DNA of 6,105 bases from an uncultured Collinsella sp. (GTDB lineage Bacteria > Actinomycetota > Coriobacteriia > Coriobacteriales > Coriobacteriaceae). The notes beneath the pieces are model-generated. The model did no database searches. It worked only from the letters and a program-made list of their open reading frames with translations, and was not told where the DNA came from. Shown in pieces: positions 1-6,105 of this stretch. A program made the position numbers and the translations under genes. The stretch's first letter is position 1; the number at the start of each line of letters is the position of its first letter. Location: positions 1-6,105 of the forward strand of contig CABSNL010000085.1 of assembly GCA_902479095.1 (NCBI GenBank), read 5' to 3'.

Positions 1-83
1 GCCCGCTTTGGGTCGTCGCGTGCTCGCTACAGAAAAGCTGATTAGAAGTTTGTGTGCCGCCCCTTTTGGGCGGCACGTTTTGT
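1..83 (+). repeat. Dispersed repeat core, copy A (cut by window edge)
   Basis: Bases 8-83 align without gaps to 946-1021 with six differences (positions 20, 27, 43, 45, 67 and 77), so 70 of 76 match. The similarity weakens but continues to base 1 (74 of 83 overall). The copy therefore probably runs off the left edge, and any upstream hairpin like the one before copy B would lie outside. The core begins with TTGGGTCGTCGC, contains ACAGAAAAGCTGAT, and ends in a terminator hairpin. The two copies are 938 bases apart and in the same orientation. What the repeat does is unknown. Confidence 0.85.
54..82 (+). terminator. Intrinsic terminator inside repeat copy A
   Basis: A perfect 9-bp stem, GTGCCGCCC (54-62) with GGGCGGCAC (68-76), closes a CTTTT loop. 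A short T-run (GTTTTG, 77-82) follows. It would end transcription entering from the left of the window, before the first gene. The same hairpin recurs at 992-1014. Confidence 0.75.
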
Positions 84-155
84 ATAGGGATTGGGTTGCG
101 GCCATTTGGTTGACGGGGCTTGCTCCGGGTTGGGGCGGCGCCGTTGTTTAGGGGG

Positions 156-161
156 TACACT
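156..161 (+). promoter_or_regulatory. Possible -10 element for the first gene
   Basis: TACACT (4 of 6 bases of TATAAT) follows a G-run and lies about 45 bases before the ATG at 207. A promoter is expected here because a terminator lies immediately upstream (54-82). The best -35 candidate is TTGGGG at 130-135, but its 20-base spacing is long, so the call rests mainly on position. Confidence 0.25.
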
Positions 162-206
162 GGGTGGCGACTTTTAGTTTATCTACTACCTGATGGGGTG
201 TTTTTT

Positions 207-839
207 ATGGGCAAGAAGTCTCGGGCTCGGGTTGCTGCGGCGGGAACTCGCAAGGATCCTGGTCGTCGGGTTGCCGAGGGTAAAAAGGCCGATCGTGCCG
301 AGAAGGACAAGAAAGTCGGCGCGCATGCTCATCCTGAGTGGGCGCCTCATTGGAATTCGGCTAGTGAGGATTTGACTGCCAAGTTGTTTACTCTGGTCGA
401 GGTAATTTTGGGCGTGGTGCCCCTTGTGGTTATCGGTTTATTCTTGGCTTCGAAGGACGCCACGAGTGTCGATAAACTCACCGAGGTCTTTTCGCAGGAC
501 CCCTCGATGGTGGTCTCGTTTATTTCTGCGTGCTTGCAGCCGTTTGTGGCGTACATGCTGTATATGGTCTACCGCAAATACTGCGAGGGTGATGCGGGCT
601 TTGCCGCCGGTAACCTGATCGGTCTTTTGTGCTCCGAGATCCTACTGCTCAATATCCCGGGCGTCATCGGTATGGGCATCTTGCTGTGGCGTGTTTGGCG
701 CAACGTTGCCCCGCACTTCGAGAGCTGGTTGTTTGAGCGTCGCTTTGCGGGCGTGGTGGCCGATATTGCGGGCTCGCTCGTGATTCTAGCCTTGGCGTTT
801 CTGTGCGCCACCGCCGCCCGCGGTCTCGCGGGCATGTAG
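207..839 (+). CDS. Hypothetical multi-pass membrane protein with basic N-terminal tail
   Basis: I do not recognise the family. The 210-aa protein starts MGKKSRARVA. The ATG at 207 is preferred over an in-frame TTG at 120 because a GGGG purine run at 195-198 sits 8 bases upstream and the extra 29 residues look like translated leader. Residues 1-40 are rich in Lys, Arg and Ala and should be cytosolic and disordered. Hydrophobic segments at about 60-81, 101-122, 131-163 (long, with a Pro-Gly break at 151-152, possibly two passes) and 181-203 suggest a four- or five-helix inner-membrane protein. There is no signal peptide or catalytic motif. Its wobble positions carry more T than those of rmuC or the ABC gene, so it may have a different history. 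It stands alone between two copies of a repeat and has its own terminators on both sides. The reading frame is well supported; the function is not. Confidence 0.75.
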   Translation: MGKKSRARVAAAGTRKDPGRRVAEGKKADRAEKDKKVGAHAHPEWAPHWNSASEDLTAKLFTLVEVILGVVPLVVIGLFLASKDATSVDKLTEVFSQDPSMVVSFISACLQPFVAYMLYMVYRKYCEGDAGFAAGNLIGLLCSEILLLNIPGVIGMGILLWRVWRNVAPHFESWLFERRFAGVVADIAGSLVILALAFLCATAARGLAGM

Positions 840-856
840 TCTGTTCTCACCGACCA

Positions 857-942
857 CGGGGCGCAGGGCGGGGAAACCTTCCCCTCTCGCTCACGGCTTC
901 GCAGGGTCGCGCGAGGCAAAGGTTTCCCCGCCCTGCGCTCCG
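857..942 (+). repeat. Large inverted repeat (hairpin) upstream of repeat core B
   Basis: The arm GCGCAGGGCGGGGAAACCTT (861-880) is perfectly complementary to 919-938. Three more outer pairs (857-859 with 940-942) follow one G/T mismatch. After a short internal bulge, 886-890 pairs with 911-915, leaving an apical loop of about 20 bases. The hairpin begins 18 bases after the stop codon of the membrane protein. It has no T-run after it, so it is not a standard terminator. It runs directly into repeat core B and is probably the left half of one composite element. Confidence 0.85.
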
Positions 943-1021
943 GCGTTGGGTCGTCGCATGCTCGTTACAGAAAAGCTGATAATAAGTTTGTGTGCCGCCC
1001 CTTTGGGGCGGCACTTTTTGT
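939..1021 (+). repeat. Dispersed repeat core, copy B
   Basis: This is the complete partner of the repeat at the left edge of the window (70 of 76 bases identical over 946-1021). It carries the same TTGGGTCGTCGC start, the same ACAGAAAAGCTGAT block and the same terminator stem. The differences fall mostly between the core blocks and in the terminator loop, while both stem arms are unchanged, which fits selection on RNA structure. An open frame that starts here (from 946) reads straight through the terminator and is not credible as a gene. Confidence 0.85.
992..1019 (+). terminator. Strong intrinsic terminator inside repeat copy B
   Basis: A perfect 10-bp stem, GTGCCGCCCC (992-1001) with GGGGCGGCAC (1005-1014), closes a TTT loop and is followed at once by TTTTT (1015-1019). 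It is the nearest classical terminator downstream of the membrane-protein gene at 207-839, about 150 bases after its stop codon. Confidence 0.9.
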
Positions 1022-1272
1022 GTGGGGTCCCGGTCTCCACAATTATCGTCAAGCTTTTGGTTAGATTTTGGTCAGTTGGCGTAAGGGTGGAAGGCCGAAA
1101 GATTGCTGGCGAAAAAAGCTCAGAGAAAGTGCTGGTAGGGGAGTTGTTGAGCTTTTCGACAGCTTTTGAGCAAAAGAAACTTTGTGGCTATTGCCGGCGA
1201 TTGCGTTGTCGCGGTCATGGCGGTGCGGGATGCTGGTCGTAAGCGTCGAATGCTCCGACTTTGGAGGCCAAC
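1022..1272. other. Leader region without a gene
   Basis: This 251-base stretch is AT-richer than the coding regions and holds no reading frame I can support. It presumably contains the promoter of the next gene, since it follows a strong terminator. One visible structure is an inverted repeat: AAAAGCTCA (1114-1122) with TGAGCTTTT (1148-1156), 9 bp perfect, 25-base loop, extendable by CG/CG if two A residues bulge. It is not followed by a T-run. No tRNA or known riboswitch was recognised. Confidence 0.5.
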
Positions 1273-1707
1273 ATGGACCTGTTTCTTGAGACTCCGCAGC
1301 AACAAGCTGAGCGCATGCTGCGTCAGCAGCAACGACTCATGGAGATGCAAATGCAAGGGGCGGCAGCCCAGCCCTTTGCGCAAAATGTCGTGCCCGCTGC
1401 TGTACCTGCAGCTGTGCCCTGGTGCGAATCGGCACCAGAGGCCTATTCCGTACAGCAAGATTCATATGCGCAGGAGCTCGCGTTCGACAAGCGTCGTGCG
1501 CGTCGTCGCCGCGTGGGCCAGCGCCTGCGCACCTTGGCGATGATCGTGCTCATCCCGTTAGGGCTTGTGGCCATCTTTCTGGCGTCGTATGCCCTCACGT
1601 GCATCCTCAACGGCGCATCGCCCAACGAGGTACTCCAACATCTAGCGGCTCTCGGCCAGCGCCTAGGCGATGTCGTAACAACCATTCGCGCCGGCTGGGA
1701 GAGCTAG
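1273..1707 (+). CDS. Hypothetical single-pass membrane protein
   Basis: I do not recognise the family. The protein is 144 aa from the ATG at 1273. That start is chosen because GGAGG (1263-1267) lies 5 bases upstream; the in-frame TTG at 1261 would overlap this site. Residues 8-30 are Gln/Met/Arg-rich (QQQAERMLRQQQRLMEMQMQ) and probably helical. Residues 40-49 are a Pro/Ala/Val duplication (PAAVPAAVP), and the rest of the head to about 70 is low complexity. A basic patch, KRRARRRR (73-80), directly precedes one strongly hydrophobic helix at about 86-112. By the positive-inside rule this puts the N-terminal part in the cytoplasm. The last 30 residues look like an amphipathic helix outside. There are no enzyme motifs. 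A strong terminator isolates it from upstream, and 124 bases separate it from rmuC with no clear terminator, so readthrough into rmuC is possible. Confidence 0.75.
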   Translation: MDLFLETPQQQAERMLRQQQRLMEMQMQGAAAQPFAQNVVPAAVPAAVPWCESAPEAYSVQQDSYAQELAFDKRRARRRRVGQRLRTLAMIVLIPLGLVAIFLASYALTCILNGASPNEVLQHLAALGQRLGDVVTTIRAGWES

Positions 1708-1777
1708 CGTTTTAGCGTCCGCGGCTCTAAGAGAAATTTGTCTGCAAGGCAGTGGGTGATCCGTGCGTGTGGCGGGG

Positions 1778-1783
1778 TAAGAT
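1778..1783 (+). promoter_or_regulatory. Possible -10 element for rmuC
   Basis: TAAGAT (4 of 6 bases of TATAAT) follows GGCGGGG and lies about 50 bases before the rmuC start, in a 124-base gap. No good -35 box is seen at standard spacing. Between this site and the start codon, GATTGA occurs three times in the same orientation (1781, 1797, 1808). Confidence 0.25.
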
Positions 1784-1831
1784 TGATCGCGGTTTTGATT
1801 GATGACCGATTGAGTCTGTTGGGCGGAGTCT

Positions 1832-3187
1832 ATGTCTGCTATTGATATTGTGCTTGTTGTGATCGCCTTGGTGGCGGTGGGGGTTGCTGCGGCTTGCGCC
1901 CTCCAACTCAAGAGCCTGCGTGCCGAGTTGCGGGAGCGTGGCGACAGTAGCGCGGAAACGCTGGCAGCACTCGAGCAGGCCAACAACGCACTCGATGCCC
2001 TGAACGTCGCGCTGGCCGAAACTCGCCGCACGGCCAATGCCATCGCGCAGCAGCAGACGACAGATGCGGCCGTGGAGCAGCAACGTTACCTGGCCATCGC
2101 ACGCGAGTTCTCGCAAGCTGGTGACCGGATGGATGACCTGCGCCGCGAGACGGCCCAACAGCTCGGCGCCAATCGCGAGGGCATCGAACAACGCCTGGAC
2201 AAGGTGCGCGAGACGGTTGATGCTCAGCTGGGCGCCATCCGCAAAGACAACAACGTGCAGCTCGATCAGATGCGCGCGACGGTGGACGAGAAGCTCTCTC
2301 GCACGCTCAACGACCGACTGTCGGCATCGTTTAAGCAGGTGAGCGACCAGCTCGAGGCCGTGTACAAGGGCCTGGGCGATATGCAATCTATCGCCACCGG
2401 CGTTGGCGACCTTAAGCGCGTGCTGGGCAATGTAAAGGCGCGCGGCATTTTGGGCGAGGTGCAGCTGGGTGCGATCCTGGCGGACATCCTTACGCCCGAC
2501 CAGTATCTGGAAAACGTCACCACCAAGCCCGGCGCCTCGGAGCGCGTTGAGTTTGCCGTCAAGCTGCCGGTAGACGAGGGCGATCCCGTGCTGCTGCCGA
2601 TCGACTCCAAATTCCCGGGCGACGCGTACGAGCACCTGCTCGACGCGCAGGAGTCGGGTGACGCGGAGGCCGTCGCCGCAGCGCGCAAGACGCTCGATAT
2701 GATGGTGAAGCGCGAGGCAAAGGACATCTGCGAAAAGTACCTGAGTGTGCCGGCAACGACCAACTTTGGCATCATGTTCGTGCCGTTTGAGGGACTGTAC
2801 GCCGAAGTCGTCAGCCGCCCCGGGCTTATCGAGACCCTGGGCCGCGACTATCACGTCAACGTAGCCGGTCCCAGCACCATGGCCGCCATTCTCAATAGCC
2901 TGCAGATGAGCTACCAGACGTTTAGGCTGCAAAAACGTACCGACGACGTACTGCGCGTGCTCTCCGCCGTCAAGGCCGAGCTGCCGCGCTATCAGGCGGC
3001 GCTGCGCCGCGCCCAGCAGCAGATCGAGACCGCGGGCAAAACGGTCGAGGGCATCATTACCACGCGCACCAACGTTATGGAGCGCAAGCTCAAGGACATC
3101 GACGCACTGGAAGACGCCGATCAAGCCGATGAGATCTTGGGACTCACGCCCGCGGGCCTTCCCACAGACCAAGAAGACGAGGGCTAA
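1832..3187 (+). CDS. rmuC: DNA recombination protein RmuC
   Basis: This is an RmuC-family protein of 451 aa, near the usual length. In E. coli, loss of RmuC raises inversion at short inverted repeats; its exact substrate is not established, and the family is predicted to carry a PD-(D/E)XK-type nuclease fold. Residues 5-24 form one N-terminal membrane helix. About 27-200 is a long charged, Gln/Ala-rich coiled coil. The conserved domain spans about 195-410 and contains GILGEVQLGAIL (205-216), a VEFAVKLP strand (239-246) and the hallmark LPIDSKFP (255-262). E209, E240, D258 and K260 are the likely active-site residues. A charged tail follows. The ATG has GGAG 3 bases upstream (1825-1828), which is close but usable. 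A strong terminator directly follows, so this gene ends its transcript. No lesion is seen. A 529-aa open frame on the opposite strand is only its shadow. Confidence 0.95.
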   Translation: MSAIDIVLVVIALVAVGVAAACALQLKSLRAELRERGDSSAETLAALEQANNALDALNVALAETRRTANAIAQQQTTDAAVEQQRYLAIAREFSQAGDRMDDLRRETAQQLGANREGIEQRLDKVRETVDAQLGAIRKDNNVQLDQMRATVDEKLSRTLNDRLSASFKQVSDQLEAVYKGLGDMQSIATGVGDLKRVLGNVKARGILGEVQLGAILADILTPDQYLENVTTKPGASERVEFAVKLPVDEGDPVLLPIDSKFPGDAYEHLLDAQESGDAEAVAAARKTLDMMVKREAKDICEKYLSVPATTNFGIMFVPFEGLYAEVVSRPGLIETLGRDYHVNVAGPSTMAAILNSLQMSYQTFRLQKRTDDVLRVLSAVKAELPRYQAALRRAQQQIETAGKTVEGIITTRTNVMERKLKDIDALEDADQADEILGLTPAGLPTDQEDEG

Positions 3188-3198
3188 TTGCAACAAGA

Positions 3199-3239
3199 CG
3201 GTGGGGCGCCGGCGTAAACGCGGGCGCCCCACCGCTTTT
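3199..3239 (+). terminator. Intrinsic terminator of rmuC
   Basis: A perfect 12-bp stem, CGGTGGGGCGCC (3199-3210) with its complement at 3223-3234, is capped by a smaller GCG/CGC stem with a TAAA loop. It ends in CTTTT. It lies 11 bases after the rmuC stop codon and separates rmuC from the ABC exporter gene. Confidence 0.9.
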
Positions 3240-3247
3240 CGCATCGC

Positions 3248-3274
3248 GCATGCCTGAAGCGCGCTTCGGTATGC
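3248..3274 (+). promoter_or_regulatory. Palindrome in the promoter region of the ABC exporter gene
   Basis: The 12-bp centre GAAGCGCGCTTC (3256-3267) is perfectly self-complementary. The flanks GCATGCC and GGTATGC extend the symmetry, with one bulged T (3255) and one G/T pair. The possible -10 sequence AACAAT (3275-3280) directly abuts it, and the exporter start codon is about 40 bases further on. This is where a repressor or activator site would be expected. It has no T-run, so it is unlikely to be a second terminator. Which protein binds, if any, cannot be told. Confidence 0.45.
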
Positions 3275-3314
3275 AACAATGGCGTTTCGCCCAATCAGAT
3301 GCGAAAGGAAGCCC

Positions 3315-5117
<1,803 letters not shown>

Positions 5118-5130
5118 GCGTCTCGGACGT

Positions 5131-5161
5131 GGGACAATTGTGCCCATAAGTTTATTGTGCC
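5131..5161 (+). promoter_or_regulatory. Symmetric site and direct repeat between the ABC gene and nth
   Basis: The gap before nth holds ACAATTGT (5134-5141), a perfect 8-bp palindrome flanked by GGG and CCC with one extra G. It also holds a direct repeat of ATTGTGCC at 5137-5144 and 5154-5161 (17 bases apart). GACAAT (5133-5138) could be a -10 element, though the nearest -35-like TTGGAG (5106-5111) is 21 bases away. nth may have its own promoter here or may be read through from the ABC gene, since no terminator separates them. Confidence 0.3.
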
Positions 5162-5180
5162 GTTGAGCCGAGGAGTCGTT

Positions 5181-5846
5181 ATGCCACGCGAGACCAATGC
5201 CGCCAAGCGCGAGCGCGCCATCGAGGTGTGTGAGCGCCTCAACCGTCGCTATGGCCCGGTCGAGTGCTTTTTGGACCACGAGAATCCCTTCCGCCTGCTG
5301 ATCGCGGTGCTGCTTTCGGCGCAAACGACCGATGCACAGGTCAACAAGGTGACGCCGAAGCTGTTTTCCCAGTGGCCCACGCTCGAGGCCATGGCCGGGG
5401 CGAGCGTGGCTGACGTGGCAGACACTATCAAGTCACTCGGCTTCTACAAGAGCAAAGCCAAGCATGCCGTCGAGGCCGCGCAGATGATCGTCGCCGACTA
5501 TGGCGGCGAGGTGCCGGCCGACATGAAGGAACTCGTGAAGCTGCCGGGCGTGGGACGCAAGACGGCGAACATCGTGCTCAACGTGGGGTATGGCATCGTG
5601 GAGGGCATTGCGGTGGACACGCACGTCAACCGCATTGCGCACCGCCTGATGCTGAGTCCCAAGACGCATGCCAAGGAGCCGCTCAAGACCGAGCAGGATC
5701 TGCTCAAGATTTTGCCGCACGAGTATTGGGAGTCGGTCAACCATCAGTGGATCACCTTTGGTCGCGAGATCTGCGATGCCCGCAAGCCCAAGTGTGACGA
5801 GTGTCCGCTGGCAGATTTGTGCCCCAGCGTGCGCGTAGCGGGGTAG
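5181..5846 (+). CDS. nth: Endonuclease III (Nth), base-excision repair glycosylase/AP lyase
   Basis: Endonuclease III removes oxidised pyrimidines from DNA and cuts the resulting abasic site by beta-elimination. The protein is 221 aa, close to the E. coli enzyme. The ATG at 5181 is chosen over an upstream in-frame TTG at 5157 because AGGAG (5171-5175) lies 5 bases before it. The helix-hairpin-helix reads LPGVGRKTAN (121-130), with the Schiff-base lysine at K127. The catalytic aspartate is D146 in VDTHV (145-149). The C-terminal [4Fe-4S] loop has the exact family spacing C-X6-C-X2-C-X5-C (C198, C205, C208, C214). LLSAQTTDAQVN (44-55) is the family's N-terminal signature. All key residues are present, so an active enzyme is expected. 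It lies 63 bases after the ABC gene and may be cotranscribed with it. Confidence 0.97.
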   Translation: MPRETNAAKRERAIEVCERLNRRYGPVECFLDHENPFRLLIAVLLSAQTTDAQVNKVTPKLFSQWPTLEAMAGASVADVADTIKSLGFYKSKAKHAVEAAQMIVADYGGEVPADMKELVKLPGVGRKTANIVLNVGYGIVEGIAVDTHVNRIAHRLMLSPKTHAKEPLKTEQDLLKILPHEYWESVNHQWITFGREICDARKPKCDECPLADLCPSVRVAG

Positions 5847-5851
5847 GGCGG

Positions 5852-5876
5852 AACGCATCTTCGTCTGGCGTTTTTT
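5852..5876 (+). terminator. Weak possible terminator just after nth
   Basis: AACGC (5852-5856) can pair with GCGTT (5868-5872), and the T-run continues to 5876. The stem is only 5 bp, so it would be weak. Its position 5 bases after the nth stop codon and the six-T run are the reasons to list it. A better hairpin lies at 5951-5973. Confidence 0.3.
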
Positions 5877-5894
5877 GCGGGGCTGGGTTTGCCC

Positions 5895-5925
5895 TTGAGC
5901 CGGAGTCCTCTCCATGCGCTACCAT
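5895..5925 (+). promoter_or_regulatory. Possible promoter for the gene at 6004
   Basis: TTGAGC (5895-5900, 4 of 6 bases of TTGACA) and TACCAT (5920-5925, 4 of 6 bases of TATAAT) are 19 bases apart, slightly long. Transcription would start near 5932, upstream of the hairpin at 5951-5973, which would place that terminator inside the leader RNA of the next gene. Confidence 0.35.
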
Positions 5926-5950
5926 GACAGGCAATGTATTTGACGTACGA

Positions 5951-5978
5951 CCCGCCGAGCTTGCCCCGGCGGGCTTTT
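5951..5978 (+). terminator. Intrinsic terminator or leader attenuator between nth and the next gene
   Basis: A perfect 7-bp stem, CCCGCCG (5951-5957) with CGGCGGG (5967-5973), can add two inner GC pairs. CTTTT follows (5974-5978). The simplest role is termination of nth. If the promoter proposed at 5895-5925 is real, it would instead act within the leader of the gene at 6004. Confidence 0.7.
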
Positions 5979-6003
5979 GGCGTTGCGATGCCGGAGGAAC
6001 AGC

Positions 6004-6056
6004 ATGCTCATTCACCGTATAGCCGCGCAGCTCTACACTGCCGAGGCGCTGCAGAC
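6004..6056 (+). CDS. Start of an unidentified gene, cut by adapter sequence
   Basis: The ATG at 6004 has a strong site, GGAGG (5993-5997), 6 bases upstream. The genomic part encodes about 18 residues, MLIHRIAAQLYTAEALQT, too few to identify a family. From 6057 the sequence is Nextera adapter. The frame happens to run on into it as CLLYTSPSPRDRG and stop at 6097-6099, so an automatic caller could report a false 31-aa protein. The real gene continues outside this window. Confidence 0.6.
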
Positions 6057-6105
6057 CTGTCTCTTATACACATCTCCGAGCCCACGAGACCGAGGCTGAT
6101 ATCGT
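6057..6105. other. Untrimmed Illumina Nextera (Tn5) adapter, not genomic
   Basis: Positions 6057-6075 are the 19-bp Tn5 mosaic end, CTGTCTCTTATACACATCT. Positions 6076-6090 are CCGAGCCCACGAGAC, which completes the read-2 transposase adapter in the orientation seen when a read runs past its insert. Positions 6091-6098 are CGAGGCTG, matching the Nextera i7 index known as N710. Positions 6099-6105 are ATATCGT, one base different from the expected ATCTCGT at the start of the P7 flank. The run is library-construction sequence and should be removed; it is not evidence of a natural transposon. Confidence 0.97.

Noticed and set aside
946..1242. 98-aa open frame on the plus strand beginning in repeat copy B
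   Set aside because: It reads through the perfect terminator hairpin and T-run at 992-1019, so the encoded residues are simply translated repeat and leader.
1166..1543. 125-aa open frame on the plus strand overlapping the small membrane protein
   Set aside because: It overlaps the better-supported gene at 1273 in another frame, has a TTG start, and is Arg/Cys/Trp-rich as out-of-frame GC-rich sequence tends to be.
5801..6022. 73-aa open frame on the plus strand across the nth end and the following gap
   Set aside because: It overlaps the 3' end of nth out of frame and runs through the hairpin at 5951-5973 and the ribosome site of the next gene.
6057..6075. Tn5/IS50 mosaic end as a natural transposon boundary
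   Set aside because: It is followed exactly by Nextera adapter, an 8-base index and the P7 flank, which only library preparation produces.

Overview
The window looks like chromosomal DNA from a GC-rich gut actinobacterium, most likely a Coriobacteriia member such as Collinsella. This is inferred from overall style: high GC, C/G-rich third codon positions, purine-rich ribosome binding sites 3-8 bases before each start, and an RmuC / ABC exporter / endonuclease III gene mix. No marker gene proves it. All supported genes are on the + strand. The piece behaves like a draft or metagenomic contig: its left edge lies inside a repeat, and its right edge is not biological. Positions 6057-6105 are untrimmed Illumina Nextera (Tn5) adapter with an i7 index.

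Left part (1-1272). Two near-identical copies of a repeat core, each ending in an intrinsic terminator, lie at 1-83 and 939-1021. They flank one gene for an unrecognised four-helix membrane protein with a long basic N-terminal tail (207-839). The second copy is preceded by a large hairpin whose 20-bp arms match perfectly (857-942). The 433 bases between this gene and the next hold the hairpin, the repeat core, the terminator and an AT-richer leader, with no convincing gene.

Middle (1273-3239). A small unrecognised single-pass membrane protein (144 aa, Gln/Met-rich head, basic patch before the helix) is followed by rmuC (451 aa, membrane-anchored coiled coil plus a PD-(D/E)XK-like nuclease domain). 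A strong terminator at 3199-3239 closes rmuC.

Right part (3240-6056). A palindrome of operator type precedes a complete 600-aa half-size ABC exporter (3315-5117). Sixty-three bases later comes nth, endonuclease III (5181-5846), with its catalytic Lys/Asp pair and four iron-sulfur cysteines intact. A hairpin terminator at 5951-5978 separates nth from a new reading frame at 6004, of which only about 18 codons are genomic before the adapter begins.

rmuC and nth both concern DNA integrity, but a terminator and an exporter gene separate them, so nothing here shows a joint operon. I found no convincing new defence or mobile system. The most notable biological signal is the composite hairpin/core/terminator repeat around the first gene. 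The most important practical signal is the adapter at the right end.
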